From DASSUW01 sp963792385 (GTDB lineage: Bacteria > Actinomycetota > Thermoleophilia > Solirubrobacterales > Solirubrobacteraceae): a DNA stretch of 64,000 nt. Below the pieces are notes generated by a model that worked only from the letters and a program-made list of their open reading frames with translations, had not been told where the DNA came from and did not search any database. The position numbers and the translations under genes were made by a program. Location: NCBI GenBank assembly GCA_963792385.1, contig CAWBVZ010000004.1:434001-498000 (forward strand), written 5' to 3'. Shown here piece after piece: positions 1-7,621 of this stretch. Positions within the stretch are counted from its first letter, which is position 1. Each line of letters starts with the position of its first letter.

Positions 1-100
1 GTCCCTCGCGCGTGCCGATGGCTGGCTCATCGCGACCCCAGATCCGCTCTCCGCCCCGCGCCGGCGATCTTCACACATCGCTGGAAAGGAGGCGAGAGAC

Positions 101-625
101 GTGCGAACCAAGTTCGAGGTCTACATGGCCGTGGTTGCGATCGTTGCGCTCGGTGTGCTGGCGTTCGGGTCGACGTCCGCGGCGGCCGGCGGAAAGGGGA
201 AACAGACCCTCCGGCTCGTTGCCATTGAGAACCAGTCGGAATTCCTCGATCTCGGCACCCCCGGGCCCTCGCTAGGTGATGAACTCGTCTTCTCGGACGT
301 GCTCCGGCGCCACGGCCGGGAAGTCGGCGTGGGCGGCGGAGTCTGCACGGCCACGGAGGTCGTGCCGCCATACGACATTCTCACGTTCCATTGCGTCGCC
401 ACCCTCAGCCTGCGGCAGGGACAGATCACCCTGCAGGGGCTGGTGGAGAACCAGGGCGAGGACGACCATTCGCCCCACACCGTCGCAATCACGGGCGGGA
501 CCGGAGCCTTCCGCGGTGCCGGCGGCGAGGCCGTGATCCGAGACGTGAGCGAAACGCGGACCATCTACAAGCTGCGCTTCGACAAGAAGCACGGGAACGC
601 GCACAAGAAGAAGCACCGGAAGTAG
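101..625 (+). CDS. Secreted allene-oxide-cyclase-barrel-like protein
   Basis: 174 aa. An N-terminal hydrophobic segment (about residues 8-28, ending in an Ala-rich stretch) is a likely signal peptide, so the protein is predicted to be exported. The mature part resembles the actinobacterial allene oxide cyclase/dirigent-like beta-barrel family: motifs LGTPGPSLGDELVFSD, GGVCT, TLSLRQGQITLQG and the late TGGTGAFRGAGGE. The tail is rich in Lys and His. The GTG start is set by a strong AAGGAGG at 86-92. It is monocistronic and converges on the gene at 698. In plants the fold makes oxylipins; in bacteria the function is unknown and no enzymatic claim is made. Confidence 0.75.
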   Translation: MRTKFEVYMAVVAIVALGVLAFGSTSAAAGGKGKQTLRLVAIENQSEFLDLGTPGPSLGDELVFSDVLRRHGREVGVGGGVCTATEVVPPYDILTFHCVATLSLRQGQITLQGLVENQGEDDHSPHTVAITGGTGAFRGAGGEAVIRDVSETRTIYKLRFDKKHGNAHKKKHRK

Positions 626-697
626 AGAGACCACAACGGCGTGGCGGCCGGGCCGCGAACACCCTGCGTCCCGGCCGTCCGCCGCATCGCTGGACGT

Positions 698-1564
698 CTA
701 GTCAGCGCGAGGCGGCGCGGTCGACTCGCGGACGACGAGGCGGGTCGGGAGCTCGATGCGGCGGTTCACGTGCCGTGGGTTCTCCATCAGCCGGAGCAGG
801 AGGCTGACGCCGTTGCGGCCCATCTCGGCCAGCGGCTGCCGGACGGTCGTGAGCGCCGGCGAGACGATCGTCGCGTACTTGATGTCGTCGAAGCCGACGA
901 CCGAGACGTCGTCGGGCACGCGCAGCCCGCGTTCGTACGCCGCGCGCAGCACCCCGAGCGCGATGGCGTCGTTGAACGCGAAGATCGCGGTTGGCGGCTT
1001 GGGCACGTCGAGCAGCACGGCGGCGGCCTCCGCGCCGGGCGCGAACTCGTAGTCCGACGCCACGACTAGGTCGGGATCGGGTGCGATCCCGGCCGCGGTG
1101 AGCGCGGCCTGGTAACCCGCGAGGCGTTCCTCGGTCGCGACCCATCCCGGGGGTCCCGTGATCGCGCCGATCCGCCGGTGGCCGAGCGCGAGCAGATGCC
1201 CCATCGCCTGATCGGCGCCCGAGCGGTGCGCTGCCGCCACCGACGGGATCCGCTCGTCGAGCGGCATCAGCGGGTCGACGACGACGAACGGGTAGTCGTC
1301 GTCGAGCGCCAGCTCGAGCTCGGCGCTCGACTCCTCGGGCAGCACGATCAGGGCGCCATCTGTCACCCCGTGCATCAGGCGATCGAGCAGCGACACCTCG
1401 CGCGCGTGCTCGTGCAACGTCGGCGAGAGGACCAGGCGCGTCTCGTGCTCGTAGGCCACCTCGGCGGCGCCGGCGAGGAGCGCCGAGAAGTACAGGTCGT
1501 AGAGGATCGGGACGATCACGCCGAGGAGGCCGGTGCGCCGCCCGTTCGCCGGCTCCGCGGTCAA
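698..1564 (-). CDS. LacI-type periplasmic-binding-fold sensor protein lacking the HTH
   Basis: 288 aa. The whole protein matches the ligand-binding part of LacI/GalR regulators: the opening GLLGVIVPILYDLYFSALL, then LLALGHRRIGAITG, FAFNDAIALGVLRA, VPDDVSVVGFDDI and a closing region typical of the family. LacI proteins are usually about 340 aa with an N-terminal helix-turn-helix; here the reading frame starts exactly where the sensor domain begins and no HTH exists upstream. The ATG overlaps the stop of the histidine kinase gene by 4 bp, so translation is probably coupled. No signal peptide is visible. It may be a cytoplasmic sugar or small-molecule sensor for the kinase (inference). Confidence 0.75.
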   Translation of the reverse strand: MTAEPANGRRTGLLGVIVPILYDLYFSALLAGAAEVAYEHETRLVLSPTLHEHAREVSLLDRLMHGVTDGALIVLPEESSAELELALDDDYPFVVVDPLMPLDERIPSVAAAHRSGADQAMGHLLALGHRRIGAITGPPGWVATEERLAGYQAALTAAGIAPDPDLVVASDYEFAPGAEAAAVLLDVPKPPTAIFAFNDAIALGVLRAAYERGLRVPDDVSVVGFDDIKYATIVSPALTTVRQPLAEMGRNGVSLLLRLMENPRHVNRRIELPTRLVVRESTAPPRAD

Positions 1565-4143
1565 GGCGCCCCCGGCGTCGTCATCGGCAACTCGATCGAG
1601 ACCGTCGTGCCACGCTCCGGCGGGCTCTCGACCACGAACCGCCCGCCAAGCGCCTCCACGCGGTCGCTGAGGCCGCTGAGACCCGACCCCGCCTCGGCGA
1701 CGGCCCCGCCCACACCGTCGTCGGCGATGCGCGCACGGACAACGTCCCGGTTGCTCGCGACCGTGACCGTGATCGTCGCGGCGCGGGAGTGCTTGATCGC
1801 GTTGGCGAGCGCCTCGGAGACGACGTAGTAGACGGCGGTCTCGATCGGTGGCGGCGGCCGCTCGTCGATGTCGACCTCGATCGCCACGGGAATCGGCGCC
1901 CTGCGCGCGAGCGCTCCCAGCGCGATGCGCAGGCCGCCGCGCGACAGCTGCCCGGGGTGCAGGCCACGCGAGACTTCGCGCACGTCATCGAGCACCGCTT
2001 CGAGATCGCGCTGCGCCTGCTCGAGGCCCGTCCGCGCCTCGTCCTGATCATCCGGGATCGCTTCGCGGATGCCTTGGAGGTCGAGGCGGATGGCGACGAT
2101 CCGCTGCTGCGTGCCGTCGTGCAGGTTGCGCTCGAGCCTGCGGCGCGCCTCGTCTGCCGCCGCGACGATGCGGGCGCGTGACGCGAGCAGCTCGGCACGC
2201 GTGGTCGCGTTCGACACGGCGGTGGCGACGAGCTCCGTGAACTGCCGTAGCCGGATCTCCGAGTGCTCGGGGATCGGCTCGGGCATCTTCGAGATCGCGA
2301 TGATCGCGCCCCACGTGGCGCCGTCGACGATGATCGGCGCGCCGATCGCCGACCGGAATACCGCCCCGCGGGCCACCTCGGCGATCGCGCCCTCGAGGGC
2401 GCTGTAGTCGTCGATCCGGGCCGAGCGACCGGTGCGAAGCACCGCCGCCATGACGCTCGGCCCGTCGAGGGTCCAGTTGCTGCCGACCGGGAACGGGTGG
2501 TCTCCGAAGGCGCCGATCACGGTGCCGGTGCCGTCACGCTCGTAGCGGGCCATCTCCACCAGTGGGAGGCCCAGGATGGTGGCGACCTCCTGGGCCACGG
2601 CGTCGAAGATCGCGTCCGGCAGCGCGCCCTCGGCCACGAGCGTCGCTACCCGGCGCAGCGCCTTCTGCTCCTCGGCCAGCCGCCGGAGGTCGTCGTTGGC
2701 CTGCGCCTTCGAGATCGCCGTCGCGACGAGCTCGGTGAACGCGGCCAGCCGCGTCTCGATCTCCTGGGCGGACTCGGTCGAGACCACCAACGTGCCGGTG
2801 TATCGCCCGGCGAAGCTGGGCAGCGCCTCGCGGCGGTGTCGGCGCCCGACGGCGACCATCCCCCAGACACTTCCGTCCACCACGATCGGCACGCCCACGC
2901 CGGAGTTCCAGCCGGAGGCGCGCGCCGCGGCGGCGACCGGGCCTCCGAGCTCTGAGTAGTCGTCGATCCGCGCCGGCCGCCCGGTCTGGTGGACCATGGC
3001 TATGAGGCTGGGGCCGTCGAGCGGCCAGCGGCTGCCGACCGGGAAGCCGGGATCCTTGACCGAGGCCACGACCACCGACGTCTGGTCGGGCTCGAAGCGG
3101 AGGACGCGCACCGCCGAGACATCGAGGATCCGAGCGACCTCCTCGGCGACGGCCGCGAAGAGCGCGGACGGTTCCGCCCCTTTGGCCACGAGCGTCGCGA
3201 CGCGCCGCAGCGAGGCCTGCTGATCGGCGAGCCGTCGCGGGCGGGCGCGCGACTCGACCCCTGCGATCGCAACCGCCACGAGATCGGTGAAGTCGCGCAG
3301 GTCGCTGTCAATGTCGGGGGGCAGCGGCTCCGGCGAGCCGACGCAGATCACGCCCCAGATCCTGCCCTCGACCACGATCGGGACGCCGACTACAGACCGC
3401 ACGCCGGACTTGCGGACACGCTCGCCGATCGTTCCCTCAACCTCGGAGTAGTCGTCGATGCGCGCGGGCCGCCCGGTATCGAGGACCGTCGCCGCCACGC
3501 TTGGACCGTCGAGCGGCCAGCGGCCGCCGACCGGGAACATCGGCGCGTTGAGCGCGGCGACCGCGGTCGCCACGCGTCCCGGCTCGTAGCGGATCACGGC
3601 AATCGTCGGCACGCCGAGGACGTCGCCTACCTCCTCGACCACGGCGGCGAACAGCTCGGCCGTCGGTGCACCGCCGGCGATGAGCCTGGCAAGACGCCGC
3701 AACGCGACCTGGCCGTCGGCGAGCCGCCGGAGCCGCGCGTGCGTCAGCGCGCTCGAGATCGCCACCGTCACCAGCGGCGCGAATCCGCGCAGGCGGGCCT
3801 CGGAGTCGACCGGCAGCGCCTCGTCGTCCGCCATGCCGGCGCACAGCACACCCCAGACCGCGTCATCGACCGTGACCGGGACGGCGACCGCCGAACCCGT
3901 GGTCGTTGCGCGCCGCGTCTCGTGGACCGTCGCGGCAAGCCCGGGACCGTCCGGTGGCCAGTCGCCGGCGAGCAGCGTGGTCGCCGCGTCCGGCTCGTAC
4001 CGACCGAGCGCGACCGCCGGCATGCCCAGTACCGCCGACGTCTCCGCCACGAGCGTGGGAAACACGTCCGCCGCCGCCGCGCCGTCGCAGACCAGCGCGA
4101 CGAGACGTGCGAGCGCAGCTTCCTCCTCGGCGGTGACGGTCAT
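1561..4143 (-). CDS. Sensor histidine kinase with four tandem GAF domains
   Basis: 860 aa, no obvious membrane segment. Four repeats of about 160-190 residues fill roughly residues 1-645; repeats 2-4 share a GRPARIDDYS-like motif and a GVPIVV/GAPIIV segment, and are separated by LRRLA-type linkers. A HisKA_3-type dimerization region follows with the phosphoacceptor motif ERNLHDGTQQR, then a HATPase_c domain (SEALANAIKHS N-box, DDGVGG, GLSGLSDRVEALGG). This is the NarX/DesK kinase class, which normally phosphorylates a NarL-type regulator, but no response regulator is in the window. It lies 29 bp after livM and overlaps the LacI-like gene by 4 bp. Ligands are unknown. Confidence 0.85.
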   Translation of the reverse strand: MTVTAEEEAALARLVALVCDGAAAADVFPTLVAETSAVLGMPAVALGRYEPDAATTLLAGDWPPDGPGLAATVHETRRATTTGSAVAVPVTVDDAVWGVLCAGMADDEALPVDSEARLRGFAPLVTVAISSALTHARLRRLADGQVALRRLARLIAGGAPTAELFAAVVEEVGDVLGVPTIAVIRYEPGRVATAVAALNAPMFPVGGRWPLDGPSVAATVLDTGRPARIDDYSEVEGTIGERVRKSGVRSVVGVPIVVEGRIWGVICVGSPEPLPPDIDSDLRDFTDLVAVAIAGVESRARPRRLADQQASLRRVATLVAKGAEPSALFAAVAEEVARILDVSAVRVLRFEPDQTSVVVASVKDPGFPVGSRWPLDGPSLIAMVHQTGRPARIDDYSELGGPVAAAARASGWNSGVGVPIVVDGSVWGMVAVGRRHRREALPSFAGRYTGTLVVSTESAQEIETRLAAFTELVATAISKAQANDDLRRLAEEQKALRRVATLVAEGALPDAIFDAVAQEVATILGLPLVEMARYERDGTGTVIGAFGDHPFPVGSNWTLDGPSVMAAVLRTGRSARIDDYSALEGAIAEVARGAVFRSAIGAPIIVDGATWGAIIAISKMPEPIPEHSEIRLRQFTELVATAVSNATTRAELLASRARIVAAADEARRRLERNLHDGTQQRIVAIRLDLQGIREAIPDDQDEARTGLEQAQRDLEAVLDDVREVSRGLHPGQLSRGGLRIALGALARRAPIPVAIEVDIDERPPPPIETAVYYVVSEALANAIKHSRAATITVTVASNRDVVRARIADDGVGGAVAEAGSGLSGLSDRVEALGGRFVVESPPERGTTVSIELPMTTPGAP

Positions 4144-4172
4144 CGTGACGGTTGCTCTCCGACGCGATGATG

Positions 4173-5303
4173 TCAGGCTCGCGCGCGGCCGCCCAGGTTC
4201 GATAAGTCGTAACGATGGAGCGATTGGCGGCCGTTCTCAGACCGCTCGATCGTCCCGCCCGCCGGGATGAGCCCCTGCGGTCGGACAAGCATCACCACGA
4301 CGAGGATCGCGCCGTAGATGCCGGAGCTGATCGCCGACAGGTCGAACTCCAGGCCGAGCTTGCTCGGAAGGTCGAACAGGACGTCGGGCAGCAGGTAGTT
4401 GTTGACGACCGAGAGGACGATCGCGCCGACCACGACCCCCGGAATCGATCCGAGGCCGCCGAGCACGACCATCGCGAAGATGAAGATCGAGAAGGAGAAC
4501 TCGAACTGGCCCGCGTTGACGACGCTCAGGCGTGACGCGAAGAACGCGCCCGAGATCCCGCCGAACGCGGCGCCGGTGCCGTACGCCAGGAGCTTGGTGC
4601 GGACGATCGGGATCCCGGCGCTGGCGGCGGCCGACTCGTCGTCGCGCATCGCAACCCACGCCCGGCCGATGCGCGAGTCGCGCAGGTTGACGTTCACGAC
4701 GAGCGCGAGCGCGACCAACACGAGCGCGAACCAGTACCACGGCCGTAGGTCGAGGGCTCCGAAGCGCCCGACCAACGGCAGCTCGATGCGGTCGATCGGG
4801 CCGATGCCGATCGCGCCGGAGGTGAGCGTGCCGCCGAAGAGCTCGATCCCGCGGCCGTTGGCCACGATCTGGCCGATGATCTCGCCGAAGGCGAGCGTGA
4901 CGATCGCGATGTAGTCGCCGCGCAGCCGCAGCGTCGGCACGCCGATCAGGGTGCCGGCGATGGCCGTCGCCGCGACGGCGAGCGCCAGGATGAGGAGGAA
5001 GTTGACGTGGATGCCGGGCGTGCCGGCCACGGAGTCGCCGGCCAGGATTGCGATGCCGTGCCCGTCGGAGCCGGCGTTGGCCCAGAAGCCCGAGCCGAAG
5101 TAGGCCGCGGTGTACGCCCCGATCGCGAAGAAGGCCACGTAGCCGAGGTCGAGCAGGCCGGCGAAGCCCACGATGATGTTGAGCCCGAGCGCCATCACCA
5201 CGTAGGCGGCGGCCAGGACCATGTTGTTGACGACGACGCCGCCCGCGCTGAAGAACAGCGGTGCGACCGCGGCGAGCGCGAACGCGGCCGCCACCCGGGT
5301 CAC
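4173..5303 (-). CDS. Branched-chain amino-acid-type ABC transporter permease (LivM family)
   Basis: 376 aa polytopic inner-membrane protein. Hallmarks are the GLNIIVGFAGLLDLGY region near the N-terminus and the permease loop GRAWVAMRDDESAAASAGI about two-thirds along, followed by GGLGSIPGVVVGA. The start chosen is the GTG at 5303, which overlaps the MarR stop as GTGA; the open frame extends much further upstream but only as a shadow of the MarR gene. LivM normally pairs with LivH, two ATPases (LivF/LivG) and a binding protein. None is adjacent, so this is an orphan permease or its partners are elsewhere. The substrate is not deducible. Confidence 0.85.
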   Translation of the reverse strand: MTRVAAAFALAAVAPLFFSAGGVVVNNMVLAAAYVVMALGLNIIVGFAGLLDLGYVAFFAIGAYTAAYFGSGFWANAGSDGHGIAILAGDSVAGTPGIHVNFLLILALAVAATAIAGTLIGVPTLRLRGDYIAIVTLAFGEIIGQIVANGRGIELFGGTLTSGAIGIGPIDRIELPLVGRFGALDLRPWYWFALVLVALALVVNVNLRDSRIGRAWVAMRDDESAAASAGIPIVRTKLLAYGTGAAFGGISGAFFASRLSVVNAGQFEFSFSIFIFAMVVLGGLGSIPGVVVGAIVLSVVNNYLLPDVLFDLPSKLGLEFDLSAISSGIYGAILVVVMLVRPQGLIPAGGTIERSENGRQSLHRYDLSNLGGRARA

Positions 5304-5845
5304 GCGAGTGCTCTGTGTCGATCGGCGGCCTGGCTCACCGGGCAGGCCCCTTCGTAGTGCCCGCAGGCGTGCGCGTCGCAGAGCCGGCACACCGCCATCG
5401 CCGCGCGCACGTCGACGATCGCCGCGTCGAGCACCGCCCCGACCAGCCGCTCGAGGTCCCGCATGTCCGCGGCATCGAGCTTCGCGACGGCGAGGAGCAG
5501 GACGCGCGCGCGGGCGGCCAGCGCCAGCTCGGCGAGCTCGCGACCAGCCGGCTCGAGCCACACACGCACACGGCGCCCGTCCGAGGGATCCGACTCGCGG
5601 CGCGCCAGGCCGGCCGCTTCGAGACGGTCCACGACGCGCACGGCACGGGAGTGCGAGACGCGCATCGCCTCCGCGAGCACCTCCACCGACCTGCCATCCG
5701 CCCACTGGTGAAGCGACACCAGCGCGGCCGGTGGACCCCCGGCCATCCCCGTCGCCATCTCGGTTGCCTCCCGGATGTCGTCGCTCAGCGTCAGCGCCAT
5801 CGCTCCGAGTCGATTCGCGACCTGCGATGTATGTGCCTCAGGCAT
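5300..5845 (-). CDS. MarR-family regulator with C-terminal Cys cluster
   Basis: 181 aa. Central winged helix-turn-helix of MarR type (SLHQWADGRSVEVLAEAMRV, SHSRAVRVVDRLEAAGL, wing SDPSDGRRVRVWL). The C-terminal 35 residues carry CRLC, a following AC-GH and a CP, giving four Cys and a His that could bind a metal or sense redox state (inference). The ATG at 5845 sits inside an imperfect palindrome and has a TATCCT box 6 nt upstream with no Shine-Dalgarno, which suggests a leaderless, autoregulated transcript. It is the first gene of the operon with livM, the GAF kinase and the LacI-like sensor, so it probably controls all four. Confidence 0.85.
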   Translation of the reverse strand: MPEAHTSQVANRLGAMALTLSDDIREATEMATGMAGGPPAALVSLHQWADGRSVEVLAEAMRVSHSRAVRVVDRLEAAGLARRESDPSDGRRVRVWLEPAGRELAELALAARARVLLLAVAKLDAADMRDLERLVGAVLDAAIVDVRAAMAVCRLCDAHACGHYEGACPVSQAADRHRALA

Positions 5846-5848
5846 ATA
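5830..5848. promoter_or_regulatory. Candidate MarR operator overlapping its own start codon
   Basis: The 19-bp sequence TATGTGCCTCAGGCATATA is a near-perfect palindrome of the form TATRTGCCTSAGGCAYATA. It covers the ATG of the MarR gene and lies next to its TATCCT box. MarR proteins typically bind such palindromes of this length, so autoregulation is a reasonable inference. Confidence 0.5.
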
Positions 5849-5851
5849 TCA

Positions 5852-5857
5852 AGGATA
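5852..5857 (-). promoter_or_regulatory. -10 box of leaderless MarR promoter
   Basis: On the reverse strand TATCCT lies 6 nt before the MarR ATG. This is the spacing expected if transcription begins at the start codon itself, and no ribosome-binding site is present. Confidence 0.5.
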
Positions 5858-5862
5858 CGCAA

Positions 5863-5951
5863 GGAAGAGCCGCGCCGCGGGGGTGAGCGGCTTCCCCCCG
5901 GCGGGGCTACCCGCGCCTGACCCGGGCGAGGACGCTCGCTGCGGCTCTTCC
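5863..5951 (+). ncRNA. Candidate structured leader RNA upstream of phoD
   Basis: An 11-bp perfect inverted repeat (GGAAGAGCCGC at 5863-5873, GCGGCTCTTCC at 5941-5951) encloses 67 nt that can form three local hairpins: GGGGG/CCCCC, GCGGG-GCTA-CCCGC and GCGAG/CTCGC. The result is a multibranched element ending 8 nt before the AAGGAG of phoD. A forward TATATC at 5845-5850 would start the transcript just ahead of the first arm. The layout is riboswitch-like, but I recognise no known class. Confidence 0.4.
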
Positions 5952-5972
5952 CCGACACCAAGGAGACAAGCC

Positions 5973-7568
5973 GTGGCCATCACAGGCGACTGGGACCGGC
6001 GGATCAGCCGCCGGACACTGCTCAAGAGCGGCGGCTCGTTTGCCGCCGGCATGACGCTGGTCGGGATCACGAGCGGTCCGGCCTTCGCGCAGCCGATCTT
6101 CGACAGCTACCCCTTCACGCTCGGCGTCGCCTCGGGCGACCCGACCCCGAAGGGCTTCGTGCTGTGGACGCGGTTGGCGCCCAACCCGCTCGCGGTCGGC
6201 GGCGGCCTGCCGCCCGAGCCCTACGACGTGCGCTACGAGGTGGCACGGGACGACGGCTTCCGTCACATCGTCCGCCAGGGAACGACCGTCGCCCTGCCCG
6301 ACGAGGCGCACAGCGTCCACGTCGAACTCGACGAGCTGCCGCCGAAGCGCGAGTACTTCTACCGCTTCAAGGCCGGCGACGAGATCAGCCCGGTGGGCCG
6401 AACCCGAACCGGACCGCCCGGCAATTCCATGGTCGACGCGGTCACCTTCGCGTTCGTCTCCTGCCAGAACTTCGCGGACGGCTACTTCACGCCGTACGCC
6501 GACGTCGCCGCCGCGGAGGACATCGAGGCGGTCATCTTTCTCGGCGACTACATCTACGAGGGATCGGCCCGCGTCGTGCGGGCGCACGCCCCCGCGCGCG
6601 AGATCCGGACGCTCGACGAGTACCGGCTCCGCCACGGCCAGTACAAGACTGACGTCCACCTGCAGGCGGCCCACGCCGCACATCCGTGGCTCGTCACCTG
6701 GGACGACCATGAGTTCAAGAACAACTACGCGGACTTGGACCTCGACCCCAACGTGCCGATCGAGCAGGTCCGCGCCCGTCGCGCGGCGGCCTACCGGGCC
6801 TATTGGGAGCACATGCCGCTCTCGCGCGCCCGCAAGCCGGAGGGACCCGACCTGCAGCTCTACCGGCGCTTCCACTGGGGCAAGCTCGCCACCTTCAACG
6901 TGCTCGACGGGCGCCAGTACCGCTCCGACCAGCCCAAGGCCTGCATGACGGCCGAGCGCGATGCGTCCGGCTATTGCCCCGACGACCTGAACCCCGAGCG
7001 CACCATGCTCGGCACCGAACAGCGCGGCTGGTTGCTCGAGGATCTCGCGACGACGAAGGCGCGCTGGAACGTGCTTGCACAGCAGACGGGCTTCGCGCCG
7101 TTCAACCGCGAAACGCCTCTCCTCCCGCGCAACTTCGGCATCGAGGCCGACAGCTGGGACGGCTATGTCGCCGAGCGCCAAATGATCCTGGACTGGGTGG
7201 TGCAGCACGGCACATCGAACCCCGTGGTGCTGACCGGCGACTCGCACCAGAACTGGGTCCGCAATGTCCCACCGGACTATCGGAACTTCGACGGCCAGCC
7301 GGTCGCGACCGAGCTGATGGGCACGTCGATCTCCACCAACGGCAATCCCGTCGCACAGTCGATCCGGTACGCGGACGACCCGTACAACCCGCACATCGTC
7401 TTCCGCAACAACAACCGCGGCTACGTGCGCTGCCACCTCACGCCGGAGGTCTGGACGAGCGAGTTCCGAATCGTGTCGACGGTCACGAGCGCGGAGGCTT
7501 CGGCCTCCACGCTCGCAACCTTCGCGATCCAGAACGGGCGCGCCGGTGCTGAACGCGTCGGCGTGTAA
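5973..7568 (+). CDS. phoD: PhoD-family alkaline phosphatase/phosphodiesterase, Tat-exported
   Basis: 531 aa. A twin-arginine signal (SRRTLLK near residue 11, then a hydrophobic stretch ending in AFA) targets export in folded form. The PhoD N-terminal domain (FTLGVASGDPTP) is followed by the metallophosphatase core: VSCQNFADGY about 160, FLGDYIYEG about 188, TWDDHEFKNNY about 241 and TGDSHQNW about 421, which are the usual Asp/His metal ligands. Family members hydrolyse phosphomonoesters or diesters outside the cell for phosphate supply. The GTG start at 5973 has AAGGAG at 5960-5965; the longer open frame upstream overlaps the MarR gene and leader RNA and is rejected. Confidence 0.9.
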   Translation: MAITGDWDRRISRRTLLKSGGSFAAGMTLVGITSGPAFAQPIFDSYPFTLGVASGDPTPKGFVLWTRLAPNPLAVGGGLPPEPYDVRYEVARDDGFRHIVRQGTTVALPDEAHSVHVELDELPPKREYFYRFKAGDEISPVGRTRTGPPGNSMVDAVTFAFVSCQNFADGYFTPYADVAAAEDIEAVIFLGDYIYEGSARVVRAHAPAREIRTLDEYRLRHGQYKTDVHLQAAHAAHPWLVTWDDHEFKNNYADLDLDPNVPIEQVRARRAAAYRAYWEHMPLSRARKPEGPDLQLYRRFHWGKLATFNVLDGRQYRSDQPKACMTAERDASGYCPDDLNPERTMLGTEQRGWLLEDLATTKARWNVLAQQTGFAPFNRETPLLPRNFGIEADSWDGYVAERQMILDWVVQHGTSNPVVLTGDSHQNWVRNVPPDYRNFDGQPVATELMGTSISTNGNPVAQSIRYADDPYNPHIVFRNNNRGYVRCHLTPEVWTSEFRIVSTVTSAEASASTLATFAIQNGRAGAERVGV

Positions 7569-7621
7569 GCCGCTCGCCCGATACTCAAGTCGGCGCTCCA
7601 GCGGTCGAGCACGTGGGTGAT

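Noticed and set aside
5303..5705. N-terminal extension of the LivM frame by 134 codons
   Set aside because: It overlaps the MarR gene fully, is Arg/Gly-rich and precedes the normal LivM start; the GTGA overlap is the better start.
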